Below are positions 37,153-46,159 of a DNA stretch of 64,000 nt, piece by piece; within the stretch, counting starts at the first letter, position 1; each line of letters opens with the position of its first letter. Source of the stretch: RPRC01 sp034933285 (GTDB lineage: Bacteria > Desulfobacterota > Desulfuromonadia > Geobacterales > Geobacteraceae); contig JAYFNT010000005.1 in assembly GCA_034933285.1 (NCBI GenBank), forward strand, positions 62,001 to 126,000. The letters run 5' to 3'. Under the pieces are notes generated by a model, which was not told the DNA's origin, did not search any database, and saw only the letters and a list, made by a program, of their open reading frames with translations. A program made the position numbers and the translations under genes.

Positions 37153-37246
37153 GCGAATTTTTAAATCTACACTATTTCCATTAGTTTCTCAAGGTGAAAA
37201 AACAGCCTTCCGTCAATCCGGCTTGCCATGCCTCGTCACTTTGCCA

Positions 37247-37936
37247 CTATTTCTGCAGTACTGCATAGAAGGGAACCGTCTTTTCCGGTCGTGCAGCGCT
37301 GTTGGTTTTGATCGTAAGGTAACCGCTGATGAAACGCTGGTTGCCCTGAGGTGTTACTGAAAGACGGACCATGCAGGACTCCCCCGGTTTCAGCCGTGTT
37401 TTGTTCCATGATAAGGCTGCAACGGGAGAGGCGGTTTTTACTGACAGTATCTTCAAAGTTTTTGTCCCGCTGTTTTCGATCTTTATCATGGCGTCTTTTC
37501 GGACCCCCTTTTTCACTGCGCCAAGATCCACCTGCCCCGGTGTCACTACCATATCCTCAATGACGATGCCTTTCATCGTGAGAGTGATGATGCCTCTGCG
37601 CGGATCGTTAGAGTGGACGTAAACCTCCTTTGTCACCGGGCCGCCGAAATCGCTGGAGTTGAAAGTCGCCTTTATCTCACCCCTGGCGCCGGGCTGAAGC
37701 ATGCGGCTGGAGACGTTTGCGACGGTGCAGCCGCAGGAAGAATCCACTTTGCCGATGTTGGCAGGAGCATCACCGGTGTTGCGGAATGTGAAGACATGTT
37801 CTATGCTCTTTCCTTGCGCAACCTTTCCGAAGTCGTAAACGGGCTGGTCGAATAAAAGGTTTGGCCCGGCAATTGCCGGGGCTGCCAGCAGCAGGGAAAT
37901 GACCAGGTTCGAGATAGTGGATAGCGCTGCCTTCAT
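37247..37936 (-). CDS. DUF1573 periplasmic protein
   Basis: 229 aa behind AGGAGAAAAAA. Signal peptide 1-23 (APAIAGPN), then two immunoglobulin-like repeats. The first has YDFGKVAQGKSIEHVFTFRN and the DUF1573 mark VDSSCGCTVA; the second has VDLGAVKKGVRKDAMIKIEN. Similar folds (ASH/MSP type) act in protein-protein contacts at the envelope. Function unknown. Confidence 0.88.
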   Translation of the reverse strand: MKAALSTISNLVISLLLAAPAIAGPNLLFDQPVYDFGKVAQGKSIEHVFTFRNTGDAPANIGKVDSSCGCTVANVSSRMLQPGARGEIKATFNSSDFGGPVTKEVYVHSNDPRRGIITLTMKGIVIEDMVVTPGQVDLGAVKKGVRKDAMIKIENSGTKTLKILSVKTASPVAALSWNKTRLKPGESCMVRLSVTPQGNQRFISGYLTIKTNSAARPEKTVPFYAVLQK

Positions 37937-38166
37937 TTTTTTCTCCTGTTCTGTTCGTGGATTGATCCCGCTTCAGTGCGGAACGCAAATACGGGTTTGA
38001 ACGGTTTCCGTTGTGGATTTTACAATTTGTATAGCACAATGGATGTGTCCTGGCCATAATGATTTGACACAGTTACCCCTTTTTGTTATAGAAAGCTTTG
38101 ATTTCAAAGCAAAAGAAGGTTTCCTGACGGATACCGGATCAGCTGGTTGGTTTTTTTGGGGAGACA

Positions 38167-39507
38167 ATGATGATAATTAAGTGCGACAATTGCAGCACCA
38201 AATTCAGGCTCGATGATTCCAAGATTACCGAGGCCGGCGTACGGGTCCGTTGTTCCCGGTGTAGCCACACTTTTATAGTGCGCAAGGAATCTCCCGAGGA
38301 TGATGAAACCTTTGACGCACTTCTTGCGGGATTCGGCAGCCCGTCTGCCGGTGATGAATCCCCGGAGAAGTCTGACAGCCTTGAAAAGCACGAAGCTGAA
38401 GCGGAACCTGCCGCTCATGACCATTTCCCCAAACCCCCGGCGCCCTCCGATCCATCTGCCGGTTTTTTCCGGGAAGGGGTTCCTCTGCCTCAGTTTCGGG
38501 TGGACAACGCGCCGGAGGAAGAGGCTGCAGGAGAAGTCTCCCCTGTTTCCGAACCGGCGGTTTCCATTCAAGAAACTGAAACCTCGGCAGAGGCGCCGGC
38601 AACGTCAGAGCCTTTTGCCGGTTTTTTCCATAAGGGAGTTGCGTTACCGCAGTTCAGGGAAAGTGAGGGAGCTGCTGCCAGTGGGGGTGAGCCGGAGGAG
38701 GAAATCGGCCGGGCGCATGGCATTGCAGCTCCCGTGGAATCTGAAGAAACAGCCGGGCATGATTTCCTGGCGGAAGAACCCGGGGTCGGAAGCCCGGCAG
38801 CCGCTGAAAAGGAATCATTCAAATCTGACGAATGGGGAATTCTAGCCGATGCAAAGGCTGAACCGCGGGAGGACTCCAAGACGGAGATTCACGATCAACG
38901 GGCAATGGCTGCTGAAGACCACGACTTGCCGCCCCTTTCCATTGCTTCCCGACGGCGCGGCTCTCCGCTTGCAGTCCTGTTGCTGGGAGGGCTTCTGATT
39001 CTCATGGCAGCCGTGGCTGCATCGGCTTTCCTTTTCAAGTGGCCGGTTGACCCGGCAGCCGTTATTCCGCCTTCAGTAATGAAGATGATCGCTTCAGCCT
39101 GCAAAGCGGGAAATTGTGTGGAAATCCGTTCCCTGAACGGAGAATTCCTGGCCAACAGGGAAGCAGGGGAAATATTTGCAATCACCGGGGAAGCTTTGAA
39201 TGCGTCGGGCAAGGCTTTGACGGCTCTTCGCGTACGAGGCACCGTGTATGATTCCGCCGGGCAGGTCTTGGCACAGCGTACGGTCTATTGCGGGAATGCC
39301 CTGACCAGGGGCCAGATGGCCGGGCTGCCTTTTCCGGAAATTGAGAAAGCCATGAGCCGGCAGTTTGGTGATTCCCTGGCGAATCTGGACGTGGCGCCAG
39401 GAAAGAGCATTCCGTTCATGGTGGTTTTCAAGGGAGTGCCCAGGGGGGGGACAAATTTCGGTGTGGTGGTCGTGGACGGCCAGAGCGCCGTTCAGAAAAA
39501 ACCTTAG
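38167..39507 (+). CDS. MJ0042 zinc-ribbon and DUF3426 membrane protein
   Basis: 446 aa. N-terminal zinc ribbon with two pairs, CDNC and CSRC (residues 6-40, VRVRCSRCSHTFIV). A long acidic Pro/Ala/Glu linker (about 45-255) contains a duplicated GFFxxGVxLPQFR block (near residues 97 and 155). One transmembrane helix (about 263-285) leads to a C-terminal DUF3426 domain. Such proteins are inner-membrane anchored with an extracytoplasmic C-terminus. Function unknown. Confidence 0.85.
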   Translation: MMIIKCDNCSTKFRLDDSKITEAGVRVRCSRCSHTFIVRKESPEDDETFDALLAGFGSPSAGDESPEKSDSLEKHEAEAEPAAHDHFPKPPAPSDPSAGFFREGVPLPQFRVDNAPEEEAAGEVSPVSEPAVSIQETETSAEAPATSEPFAGFFHKGVALPQFRESEGAAASGGEPEEEIGRAHGIAAPVESEETAGHDFLAEEPGVGSPAAAEKESFKSDEWGILADAKAEPREDSKTEIHDQRAMAAEDHDLPPLSIASRRRGSPLAVLLLGGLLILMAAVAASAFLFKWPVDPAAVIPPSVMKMIASACKAGNCVEIRSLNGEFLANREAGEIFAITGEALNASGKALTALRVRGTVYDSAGQVLAQRTVYCGNALTRGQMAGLPFPEIEKAMSRQFGDSLANLDVAPGKSIPFMVVFKGVPRGGTNFGVVVVDGQSAVQKKP

Positions 39508-39537
39508 GCCGGATCGACCCGGGTATCAGGTTAGGAA

Positions 39538-39571
39538 TAAAAAGGCGCCCATTCCCGGGGGAATGGGCGCC
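39538..39571. terminator. Bidirectional terminator, ferredoxin/DUF3426
   Basis: GGCGCCCATTCCC and its complement, 13 bp each (39544-39571), with AATAAAAA on the left, read as a T-run on the minus strand. It closes both convergent genes. Confidence 0.8.
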
Positions 39572-39601
39572 GCAGTTCACTTTTCAATTTCAGTGAAAAT
39601 G

Positions 39602-39769
39602 TTAGTTGCTGATTGCGTTTACGGGACAAGTATCCGCACAGGCACCGCAGTCAATACAGGTGTCGGCATCAATCGCCCTTTTGCTTCCGGATTCGCTGAT
39701 AGCGCCTACGGGACAGGCATCGTCACATGCGCCACAGTTAATGCATTCGTCAGAAATGGTGTAAGCCAA
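39602..39769 (-). CDS. Two-cluster [4Fe-4S] ferredoxin, TTG start
   Basis: 55 aa. Two CxxCxxCxxxCP motifs, CINCGACDDACP and CIDCGACADTCP, each binding a [4Fe-4S] cluster: a clostridial-type low-potential electron carrier. No ATG or GTG is in frame; TTG at 39769 lies eight bases after GGGAGGTG, so a TTG start is chosen. The duplicated half-motifs show internal gene duplication. Divergent from the DUF362 gene, which itself carries ferredoxin clusters. Confidence 0.92.
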   Translation of the reverse strand: MAYTISDECINCGACDDACPVGAISESGSKRAIDADTCIDCGACADTCPVNAISN

Positions 39770-39908
39770 GCTATTCACCTCCCCTTTTGTTGGTTACCGG
39801 CTAATTTTAGTGAGCTAAAAATATCATAGGTCTAAATAAAAGTCTACAGGAAAGGTGAGCCCTTCTCCGCTTCTTTGCCGGATGGCCGGATGGGCCGGAT
39901 AGTCTCTG

Positions 39909-41036
39909 ATGGAAACCGTTGTGGTTGAAAAATGCGCCGGCTACGGGCGCGAGGCAGTGAGCCAATGCCTGAGACGCCTCCTTTCCCCTCTCGGAGGCAT
40001 GAAGTCCTTTGTAACGCCCGGCGAGACAGTGCTTCTCAAGCCGAACATGCTTGCGGCAAAGCGGCCCGACAAAGCCGTAACCACCCATCCAGAGGTGGTC
40101 AGGGCGGTGATCGAGCAGGTTGTGGAAGCCGGCGGCATTCCCATCGTTGGTGACAGCCCCGGTGTTGGAGGGTTGGTGAAGGTTGCCGAGAAATGCGGGC
40201 TGGCAACGGTGGTTCTGGAAACAGGCGCCGAGCTCGCGGAGTTTGCGGACCCGGTGGAGATTGACGGCAAAGGCCTTTTCAGAAGGATTGCTCTGGCGAG
40301 AGCCTATGTCGAAGCCGACAAGGTCATCAATCTGCCAAAGCTCAAGACCCATGGGATGATGACCATGACCTGCGCCGTAAAGAACCTGTTCGGGGCGGTT
40401 GTAGGGGCGGAGAAGGCCGCGTGGCACCTCAAGGCGGGTGAAGACAGGGAGCTGTTCGCGCGCATACTCCTGGAGATCTTTCTCCTGCGCAAACCGGATC
40501 TGAATATCGTTGACGCAATTGTTGCCATGGAGGGGGACGGACCGGGCAGTGGTGATCCACGCGAGGTCGGCCTTCTTCTGGCCGGCGTCAACCCGGTTTC
40601 GGTGGATGTGGTGGCCGCCGAAATCCTTGGAATTCCGGCCAGGCTCCTGTTCCTGGAGCAAGCGGCAAAACGGCTGGGGATCGTTGGCGCGGAAAGAGAT
40701 TCAATAACGGTGGCGGGCACTTCGGTTGCGGAGGCACGGATTGCCGGTTTCAGGCTTCCTCCCACTGCGGATGTCCAGTGGGGCATCCCGAAGTTTCTGG
40801 CCAGGAGGATACGCAACCTTGTCACGGCGTATCCCTGCCCGCTGCCGGATTTGTGCCGGCTTTGCGGAATATGCCGCGATGCATGCCCGCCCGGGGTCAT
40901 AGGCATTGATGACAGGGGAATGCATATTGATTACCAGAGGTGCATTCGTTGTTTCTGCTGCCGGGAACTCTGCCCGAAAGCGGCCATGGGTGTCAGGGAG
41001 GGACGGTTTCTCAAGATAATAAAGAAATTAATATAG
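39909..41036 (+). CDS. DUF362 protein with C-terminal 2[4Fe-4S] domain
   Basis: 375 aa. DUF362 region about 1-290 (VLLKPNMLAAKRPDKAVTTH, INLPKLKTHGMMTMTCAVKN). The C-terminus carries two clusters (CRLCGICRDACPPG, CIRCFCCRELCPKAAMG, about 310-360). Family function is unclear; the clusters suggest electron transfer in the cytoplasm. A strong promoter for a different small transcript follows directly. Confidence 0.88.
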   Translation: METVVVEKCAGYGREAVSQCLRRLLSPLGGMKSFVTPGETVLLKPNMLAAKRPDKAVTTHPEVVRAVIEQVVEAGGIPIVGDSPGVGGLVKVAEKCGLATVVLETGAELAEFADPVEIDGKGLFRRIALARAYVEADKVINLPKLKTHGMMTMTCAVKNLFGAVVGAEKAAWHLKAGEDRELFARILLEIFLLRKPDLNIVDAIVAMEGDGPGSGDPREVGLLLAGVNPVSVDVVAAEILGIPARLLFLEQAAKRLGIVGAERDSITVAGTSVAEARIAGFRLPPTADVQWGIPKFLARRIRNLVTAYPCPLPDLCRLCGICRDACPPGVIGIDDRGMHIDYQRCIRCFCCRELCPKAAMGVREGRFLKIIKKLI

Positions 41037-41052
41037 AATGATTCCGGAATTA

Positions 41053-41081
41053 TTGACAACCGGAAAACAGAGTATTACTAT
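41053..41081 (+). promoter_or_regulatory. Strong sigma-70 promoter
   Basis: TTGACA at 41053-41058, exactly 17 bases, then TACTAT at 41076-41081. It is among the closest sigma-70 matches in the window and points at the 20-residue peptide frame and two hairpins, with no larger gene behind it. Confidence 0.7.
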
Positions 41082-41138
41082 ATAGACAACATAGAGAGAT
41101 GATCGAGGCAATTATCCTGGGAAAGGAGGAATGGAACT

Positions 41139-41201
41139 ATGTGGACGACTCTGTACATGCTCCGCCCCGTAACCCGTTGTAAAGAGGGTTGCCCTAGCTA
41201 G
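41139..41201 (+). CDS. Orphan 20-residue peptide
   Basis: ATG 41139 lies eight bases after AAAGGAGGA and encodes MWTTLYMLRPVTRCKEGCPS. It has its own strong promoter (41053) and is followed at once by a perfect 10-bp hairpin (41200-41224) and a 15-bp terminator. Nothing else on this strand could be expressed from the transcript, so this is either a true micro-protein with a CxxxC pair, a peptide precursor, or part of a small RNA. ATG 41131 in another frame is too close to the ribosome site. Confidence 0.5.
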   Translation: MWTTLYMLRPVTRCKEGCPS

Positions 41202-41224
41202 CCCGTCGCCCGGTGCGACGGGCT
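41200..41224 (+). other. Hairpin overlapping the small peptide stop
   Basis: AGCCCGTCGC, loop CCGGT, then the exact complement: a perfect 10-bp stem starting at the peptide's stop codon. No T-run follows. It resembles an attenuator-type or stability element of a small RNA. Confidence 0.65.
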
Positions 41225-41229
41225 CTGCC

Positions 41230-41277
41230 GAAAACGGAAGCCCCTGCGGAACATTGTTCGCGGGGGCTTCCGTTTTC
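41230..41277. terminator. Terminator shared by small transcript and cls
   Basis: GAAAACGGAAGCCCC pairs with its complement at 41263-41277 (15 bp) around an 18-base interior that pairs further. The right arm runs into the cls stop codon, so it probably ends both convergent transcripts. Confidence 0.75.
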
Positions 41278-42466
41278 AGAGGAAACGCCTTATCGGGTCG
41301 CACAGCCGTTCCAGCAGCTTCTCGAACCATCCCCTTGACTCATGCTTCTCCAGGGTGATCCTGACTGACCGGGCCAGGTCATCATCGAACATCCGGTCAA
41401 CCTGCATGCCGAACTCAGGCTGATCGACTATCACGTTCACTTCGTAGTTTCTGTGAAAACTCCTGAAATCCAGGTTGGCCGAGCCCATGGCGGCCCAGCA
41501 TTCGTCGATCAGCATCACCTTGGCGTGCAGGACCGTTCCTTTCCGTTCGTAGATCTCGATGCCTCCCTTCAGCAGAGCGGAAAGATATGCCCTGCTGGCT
41601 ATTTTCACCAGCGGGAAATCGCTTATGGCCGGAAGCAGGATCTGGATGCGGACGCCATGCATGGCGGCCCTGAGCAAGGATCTGACCACGAGGGGACCCG
41701 GCACGAAATAGGGGGTGATGATCCGGACGCTCTTTGATGCTCCGGCAATAGCCATGCGGAAGGAGCTTCGGATAAAGGAGCGCGTGTGGTGGGGGGCTCC
41801 GTTCACGACCATCACGTCGGCAGTGCCATCCACAGCCTGCTGGGCCACGGCTGCCGGAAGCCCGGGCGGGGGGGAACCTGTTTCCTCGTTCCATGTTTCA
41901 CGGAAAAGCCGCTGGAATTCACAGGCAGCAGGCCCTTCGATTCGCACTCCCACATCGCGCCATTTTTCGAGGCTGTCCCCGAAACCCGCGTATTCGTTTC
42001 CGATGTTCAATCCCCCGAGGAATACCCTGTTGCCGTCAATACAGGCGTATTTGCGGTGGTTGCGGCGGTCGAACCAGCGGAGCCCCTTCCTGAAGGTCGG
42101 CCGGTTGAAGGGGATGCACCTGACACCGGATTTTTCCAGCTCGCGGAAGAACGAGGCAGGAGTTTCAAGACAGCCTATGTAATCATAAATGAGATGGACT
42201 GCGACGCCGCGTCCGGCGGCCTCGGCGAGGGACCGGGCAAAAAGATCGCCGAGGCGGTCGTTGCGGATTATGTAAAATTCGAGGCATATATGGCTGGTTG
42301 CGGTAAGGAATTCCTCCAGCATGGCCGGGAAAAAATCTCCGCCGTGACGGAACAGTTCCACCCTGTTTCCATTGGAGAACGCCGCTTCCGTGCTCTTTCT
42401 GAAGCGCCGGAGAAACCTGCTGGATCTGAGGAAAGCATACCCTCTTTTGCGACGGATCGAATGCAT
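41276..42466 (-). CDS. cls: Cardiolipin synthase-like phospholipase D protein
   Basis: 396 aa with two HxKxxxxD active sites: HRKYACIDGNRVFLGG (about 137) and HAKVMLIDECWAAMGSANLD (about 315). The N-terminal transmembrane helices of full-length ClsA are absent, as in ClsB-type enzymes. It probably joins phosphatidylglycerol units or exchanges headgroups at the inner membrane. The ribosome site is weak, so the start is less sure. Confidence 0.88.
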   Translation of the reverse strand: MHSIRRKRGYAFLRSSRFLRRFRKSTEAAFSNGNRVELFRHGGDFFPAMLEEFLTATSHICLEFYIIRNDRLGDLFARSLAEAAGRGVAVHLIYDYIGCLETPASFFRELEKSGVRCIPFNRPTFRKGLRWFDRRNHRKYACIDGNRVFLGGLNIGNEYAGFGDSLEKWRDVGVRIEGPAACEFQRLFRETWNEETGSPPPGLPAAVAQQAVDGTADVMVVNGAPHHTRSFIRSSFRMAIAGASKSVRIITPYFVPGPLVVRSLLRAAMHGVRIQILLPAISDFPLVKIASRAYLSALLKGGIEIYERKGTVLHAKVMLIDECWAAMGSANLDFRSFHRNYEVNVIVDQPEFGMQVDRMFDDDLARSVRITLEKHESRGWFEKLLERLCDPIRRFL

Positions 42467-42674
42467 AGGAGACGGTCAAGCAAGAAGCATTGCCCACGGG
42501 CGAAACGAATGCCCGGGAACGTCCGGCCAGGACGGGAATGGTTCGCCGGCGCCTGCCCATCCATGGCGGTATGCATGCAAGAAAGGCGCGGGACAACCCC
42601 CGCGCCGCCTTGGTCATGCTTTCCTGGCGCATACCCTAAGTATAGCCGGGTCTTTGCCATTGTCACCGGTCGCT

Positions 42675-42899
42675 TCATTTTACCTGGACAACTTCTTTCA
42701 CCCCGGGGATTTTTTCCATCAATGTTTTCTCGATACCCATCTTCAGGGTCATCGTCGACATGGGGCAGTGTCCGCATGCGCCGGTCAGTTTTACCTTGAC
42801 GATGCCGTCTTCAGTGACTTCCACCAGTTCCACGTTGCCGCCGTCCGCCTGCAGGGCGGGACGGATGGTATCGAGCACTTTCTTCACTTCTTCTATCAT
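42675..42899 (-). CDS. NifU-like C-terminal scaffold protein
   Basis: 74 aa, a lone NifU C-terminal/Nfu domain with the cluster-binding CGHC in LTGACGHCPMSTMTL. It carries or delivers [4Fe-4S] clusters. Its start overlaps the aspA stop by four bases (ATGA), so the two are translationally coupled. Confidence 0.93.
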   Translation of the reverse strand: MIEEVKKVLDTIRPALQADGGNVELVEVTEDGIVKVKLTGACGHCPMSTMTLKMGIEKTLMEKIPGVKEVVQVK

Positions 42900-44323
42900 T
42901 GCTGCTCCTCCTTTGTTTTGGTATCCCTTTTGCCCGAAATTCCCGGTGTGGTCAACGGATAGGGATCCGTGATCTCCGCGAGGGCTTCACCTGAGAGAAG
43001 CTCCCGCGAGAGAATGATTTCTTTCGCGCTCCTGCCGGTTCTGAGAGATTCCTTGGCGATTTCCGCCGCCGCGGCGTAACCGATATAAGGCGCCAGTACG
43101 GTAGCCATTCCCATTGAGCTGTCCAGGTACCGCGAGCACTTCTCAACGTTGGCTGTGATCCCCTCTATGCATGATTCCCGCATCTTCCGCACGGCATTCT
43201 TGAGGATCTCCATGGAGAACAGGAGATTGTATATGATCACCGGCATCATTACGTTCAATTCCAGCTGCCCTGCCTGTGATGCGAGGGTTACTGAAGTGTC
43301 GGCCCCGATGACGTTGAAGGATACCATGTTTACCATTTCGAGGATGACCGGATTCACTTTGCCCGGCATGATTGAAGATCCGGGCTGCACCGGAGGCAGG
43401 TTGATCTCGTTCAGCGCTGTCATCGGGCCTGAAGAGAGCAGGCGCAGGTCGTTGGATATCCTTGTCAGGTTGACTGCGAGCCCCTTGAGCGCCGAACTGA
43501 GCACTACGAAGGGATCCATGTTCTGGGTGGTTTCGATCAGGTTGGCCGCATTGCGCACGGGGAAACCGGTTTCCCGACCTATGTGCTCGACGACAAGTTT
43601 TATGTAGAGCGGTTGCGCATTGAGGCCGGTGCCGACAGCCGTACCGCCCAGCCCGAGTTCCAGCAGGTTGGGGCGGGTAGCGTCCAGGTTGGAGATGTTC
43701 TTTTCGATGGCCACTGCGTATGCCTCGAACTCCTGGCCGAGCCTGATGGGGACGGCGTCCTGGAGATGTGTCCTGCCCGATTTGAGTATGCCGTCGAACT
43801 CTTTTCCCTTGTTCCTCAACGCCGCGGCCAGCCCTTCCAGTTCAGGAAGGAGCTGTGAGAGCATGCGCAGCGAAGAGAGGCGCATCGCGGTCGGTATTAC
43901 GTCATTGGTGGACTGGGCCATGTTGACATGGTCATTGGGATGAACGCGGCTGTATTCTCCCCGGGCGCCCCCGAGGATCTCCTCTGCGCGATTGGCCAGC
44001 ACCTCGTTCACGTTCATATTGTGGGAGGTGCCGGCGCCTGCCTGGAACGGGTCGATGACGAACTGGTCTCCGAATTTTCCCGCGAGGGCTTCTTCCGCGG
44101 CCCTGACCACTGCTTCTCCGGTTTCCCGGTCGAGACGCCCGGTTTCCATGTTCGCTTTGGCGGCGCAAAGCTTGATGATCAGGGTGGCCCAGACATGAGT
44201 CGGGTGGGGCAGAAGCCCTGAGATGGGGAAATTGGCCATGGCTCTGGCGGTCTGGATTCCGTAATATGCATCCGCCGGGACCTGGAGCGAGCCCAGGGTG
44301 TCTTTTTCACTTCTGGTTGTCAT
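42896..44323 (-). CDS. aspA: Aspartate ammonia-lyase
   Basis: 475 aa from ATG 44323 (an upstream in-frame extension runs into the previous gene). Fumarase/aspartase fold with GAGTSHNMNVNEVLANRAEE, HPNDHVNMAQSTNDV and the SS-loop signature GSSIMPGKVNP. It converts aspartate to fumarate and ammonia, feeding the reductive or oxidative dicarboxylic acid pathway. Close relatives include fumarase C, but NMNVNEV favours aspartase. Confidence 0.92.
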   Translation of the reverse strand: MTTRSEKDTLGSLQVPADAYYGIQTARAMANFPISGLLPHPTHVWATLIIKLCAAKANMETGRLDRETGEAVVRAAEEALAGKFGDQFVIDPFQAGAGTSHNMNVNEVLANRAEEILGGARGEYSRVHPNDHVNMAQSTNDVIPTAMRLSSLRMLSQLLPELEGLAAALRNKGKEFDGILKSGRTHLQDAVPIRLGQEFEAYAVAIEKNISNLDATRPNLLELGLGGTAVGTGLNAQPLYIKLVVEHIGRETGFPVRNAANLIETTQNMDPFVVLSSALKGLAVNLTRISNDLRLLSSGPMTALNEINLPPVQPGSSIMPGKVNPVILEMVNMVSFNVIGADTSVTLASQAGQLELNVMMPVIIYNLLFSMEILKNAVRKMRESCIEGITANVEKCSRYLDSSMGMATVLAPYIGYAAAAEIAKESLRTGRSAKEIILSRELLSGEALAEITDPYPLTTPGISGKRDTKTKEEQQ

Positions 44324-44375
44324 AAGAAGATATCCTTTTGTTAAGCCTATATATGTCTGCAAAGGGCACGGAAGC

Positions 44376-45014
44376 TCAAGAGGGTTTCCCCCCGGCCGGT
44401 ATCTCCAGCCTGAAGAGGTCGTCAATGCTTGAGATCAGCATAACCGCGGAGCCCATTTCCGCTGGCAGACGAAGATCGATATCGTATCGGTCTCCCACGA
44501 ACAGGCACTCTTCCGGCAGCCTGCCGATGGAGGACAGTATCGACCGCAAAGCGCTCCTGTCAGGCTTGGGGCGCCAGGAGTCCTCGATGGTGAAAACCCC
44601 GTTGAAGAAACCGGAAATGCCCAGGACGAACAGGGTTCTGCCGCTCAGCGTGCGGTTGTTGTTCGTGTAGACGTAGAGTTCGTATCTTTGCTTGAGAAAA
44701 GCCAGGAGATTGACGAGACGCTCGTCCGGCTTCAGGTGAAGCTCCGGGGTTACTGCCGGGGTTATGGCCTCGTGGAACTGCTGCGGGGAACCTCCCAGCT
44801 CAGAGCAGACGGAAGTAAGGGACGTGTCGACTCCACCGGCCTGGCTTAGGCGGGTTCGCGTTTCCCTGATCAGATCTGCCGCCGCATCGGGTTCGATCCC
44901 CTTGAGACGGGCAATGAATCGGCTGGCGGCCAGGTTCACTTCCCTTGCCAGCCCGTCACTGAAGTAAAGAGTTCCGTCAAGGTCAAATATAATGGCATGT
45001 ATTCCCGATAGCAC
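44376..45014 (-). CDS. HAD-superfamily phosphatase
   Basis: 212 aa with a GTG start at 45014 behind GGGGTAAG. HAD motifs: I FDLDGTLYFSDG, II VYTNNN, III Lys in RPKPDRSAL, IV VGDRYDIDLRLP. An alpha-helical cap lies at about 20-90. Likely a small phosphate-ester hydrolase. It lies just upstream of aspA on the same strand. Confidence 0.9.
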   Translation of the reverse strand: MLSGIHAIIFDLDGTLYFSDGLAREVNLAASRFIARLKGIEPDAAADLIRETRTRLSQAGGVDTSLTSVCSELGGSPQQFHEAITPAVTPELHLKPDERLVNLLAFLKQRYELYVYTNNNRTLSGRTLFVLGISGFFNGVFTIEDSWRPKPDRSALRSILSSIGRLPEECLFVGDRYDIDLRLPAEMGSAVMLISSIDDLFRLEIPAGGKPS

Positions 45015-45238
45015 GATTCTTACCCCACGGTACGTGTGAGCCCCTTATGCTGGTGCGGACGCCTGCTTTAATGATGAGCCCGAAATGTTTAACTATAGAG
45101 AAGAGGCCTTTTTTTGTCAATGCGGTTTCATCTCCCGTATGTTTCGGGAATAATTGACCGGTTCAGGAAATTTTATGTGTCTTGAACCCTATTGTCCTGT
45201 ATAGTGGATGTGAAAAGGAGGCTTTTCCAAGAGGGCGC

Positions 45239-46000
45239 ATGTACTTCGATACCCATTGTCATCTCGACCACCCGTCCCTGTCCGTGCGGATCTCTGCCGT
45301 CCTTTCCTCTGCAAGGCTGGCAGGTGTGGAAAGATTTGTCGTCCCGGGCGTCGCGCCGGAAGGCTGGTCTGACATCGCGGCAATTGCTTCCCGTGAAGAG
45401 GGTGTGTTCGGCGCATTCGGATTGCATCCCATGCTGGCCGGCCGCTATGACGATCATCTGCTGGAAAAGCTTGAGCGGTATGCAGGAAGCGGCGTGGCCA
45501 TAGGGGAGATAGGTCTTGATTCCGAGGCCGTGGGAGTATCGCGCGAGATTCAGATCGCTGCGTTTCGGGGCCAGTTGCGCCTTGCCGCAAGAATGGGCCT
45601 TCCCGTGCTCGTTCATTGCCGGGGAGCGTTCAGGGATGCTCTTGACATTCTTCGAGAGGAAAGGGTGCGGGATGTGGGCGGGATAATGCACGGGTTTTCC
45701 GGCAGCCCCGAGACTGCGCTTCAATGCATCGGCATGGGGCTCAAGATTTCGGTTGCCGGGTCCGTTACGTACCGTAATGCGGTAAAACCGCTGCGCCTCG
45801 TGGAAAAAATTTCACTGGAACACCTGGTCCTGGAAACGGATGCGCCGGACATGACGCCCGAACCATACCGAGGGAGAGGCAACGAGCCGGCGTTCATGCC
45901 CGAGATCGCGCATAAAGTCGCGGCCATCAAGGGGATCTGCGTCGAAGAAGTGGCAGCGGTTACTACAGCGAACGCGGAGAGGGTGTTGAGGGTAAGATGA
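45239..46000 (+). CDS. tatD: TatD family metal-dependent hydrolase
   Basis: 253 aa from ATG 45239; AAGGAGG lies further upstream and GAGGG nearer. TIM-barrel amidohydrolase marks: FDTHCHLDHP at the start, GEIGLDSEA, PVLVHCRGA, HGFSGSPE, VLETDAPDMTP. TatD proteins are nucleases active on DNA ends or damaged DNA. The upstream in-frame ATG at 45182 has no support. Confidence 0.93.
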   Translation: MYFDTHCHLDHPSLSVRISAVLSSARLAGVERFVVPGVAPEGWSDIAAIASREEGVFGAFGLHPMLAGRYDDHLLEKLERYAGSGVAIGEIGLDSEAVGVSREIQIAAFRGQLRLAARMGLPVLVHCRGAFRDALDILREERVRDVGGIMHGFSGSPETALQCIGMGLKISVAGSVTYRNAVKPLRLVEKISLEHLVLETDAPDMTPEPYRGRGNEPAFMPEIAHKVAAIKGICVEEVAAVTTANAERVLRVR

Positions 46001-46136
46001 AATCCCCCCCCGGCCCCCCCCTTTCCTAAAGTGGGGGAGCAAAACCAGGGAGATATGGGCTTCCCCTTTTCAAATTGTGGATTGAGGGTGAAATAAAAAC
46101 TTCCCCCTTTATGAAAGGGGGATTGAGGGGGATTTA
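46000..46136. repeat. G/C-run palindromic repeat cluster
   Basis: Blocks of AAATCCCCC, CCCCCTTTC, TAAAG and GGGGGATTTAA, paired as inverted repeats. The same word family forms the gap at 50233-50485. Confidence 0.75.
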
Positions 46137-46159
46137 ATTGACAGGAAAAGGTAAAATAC

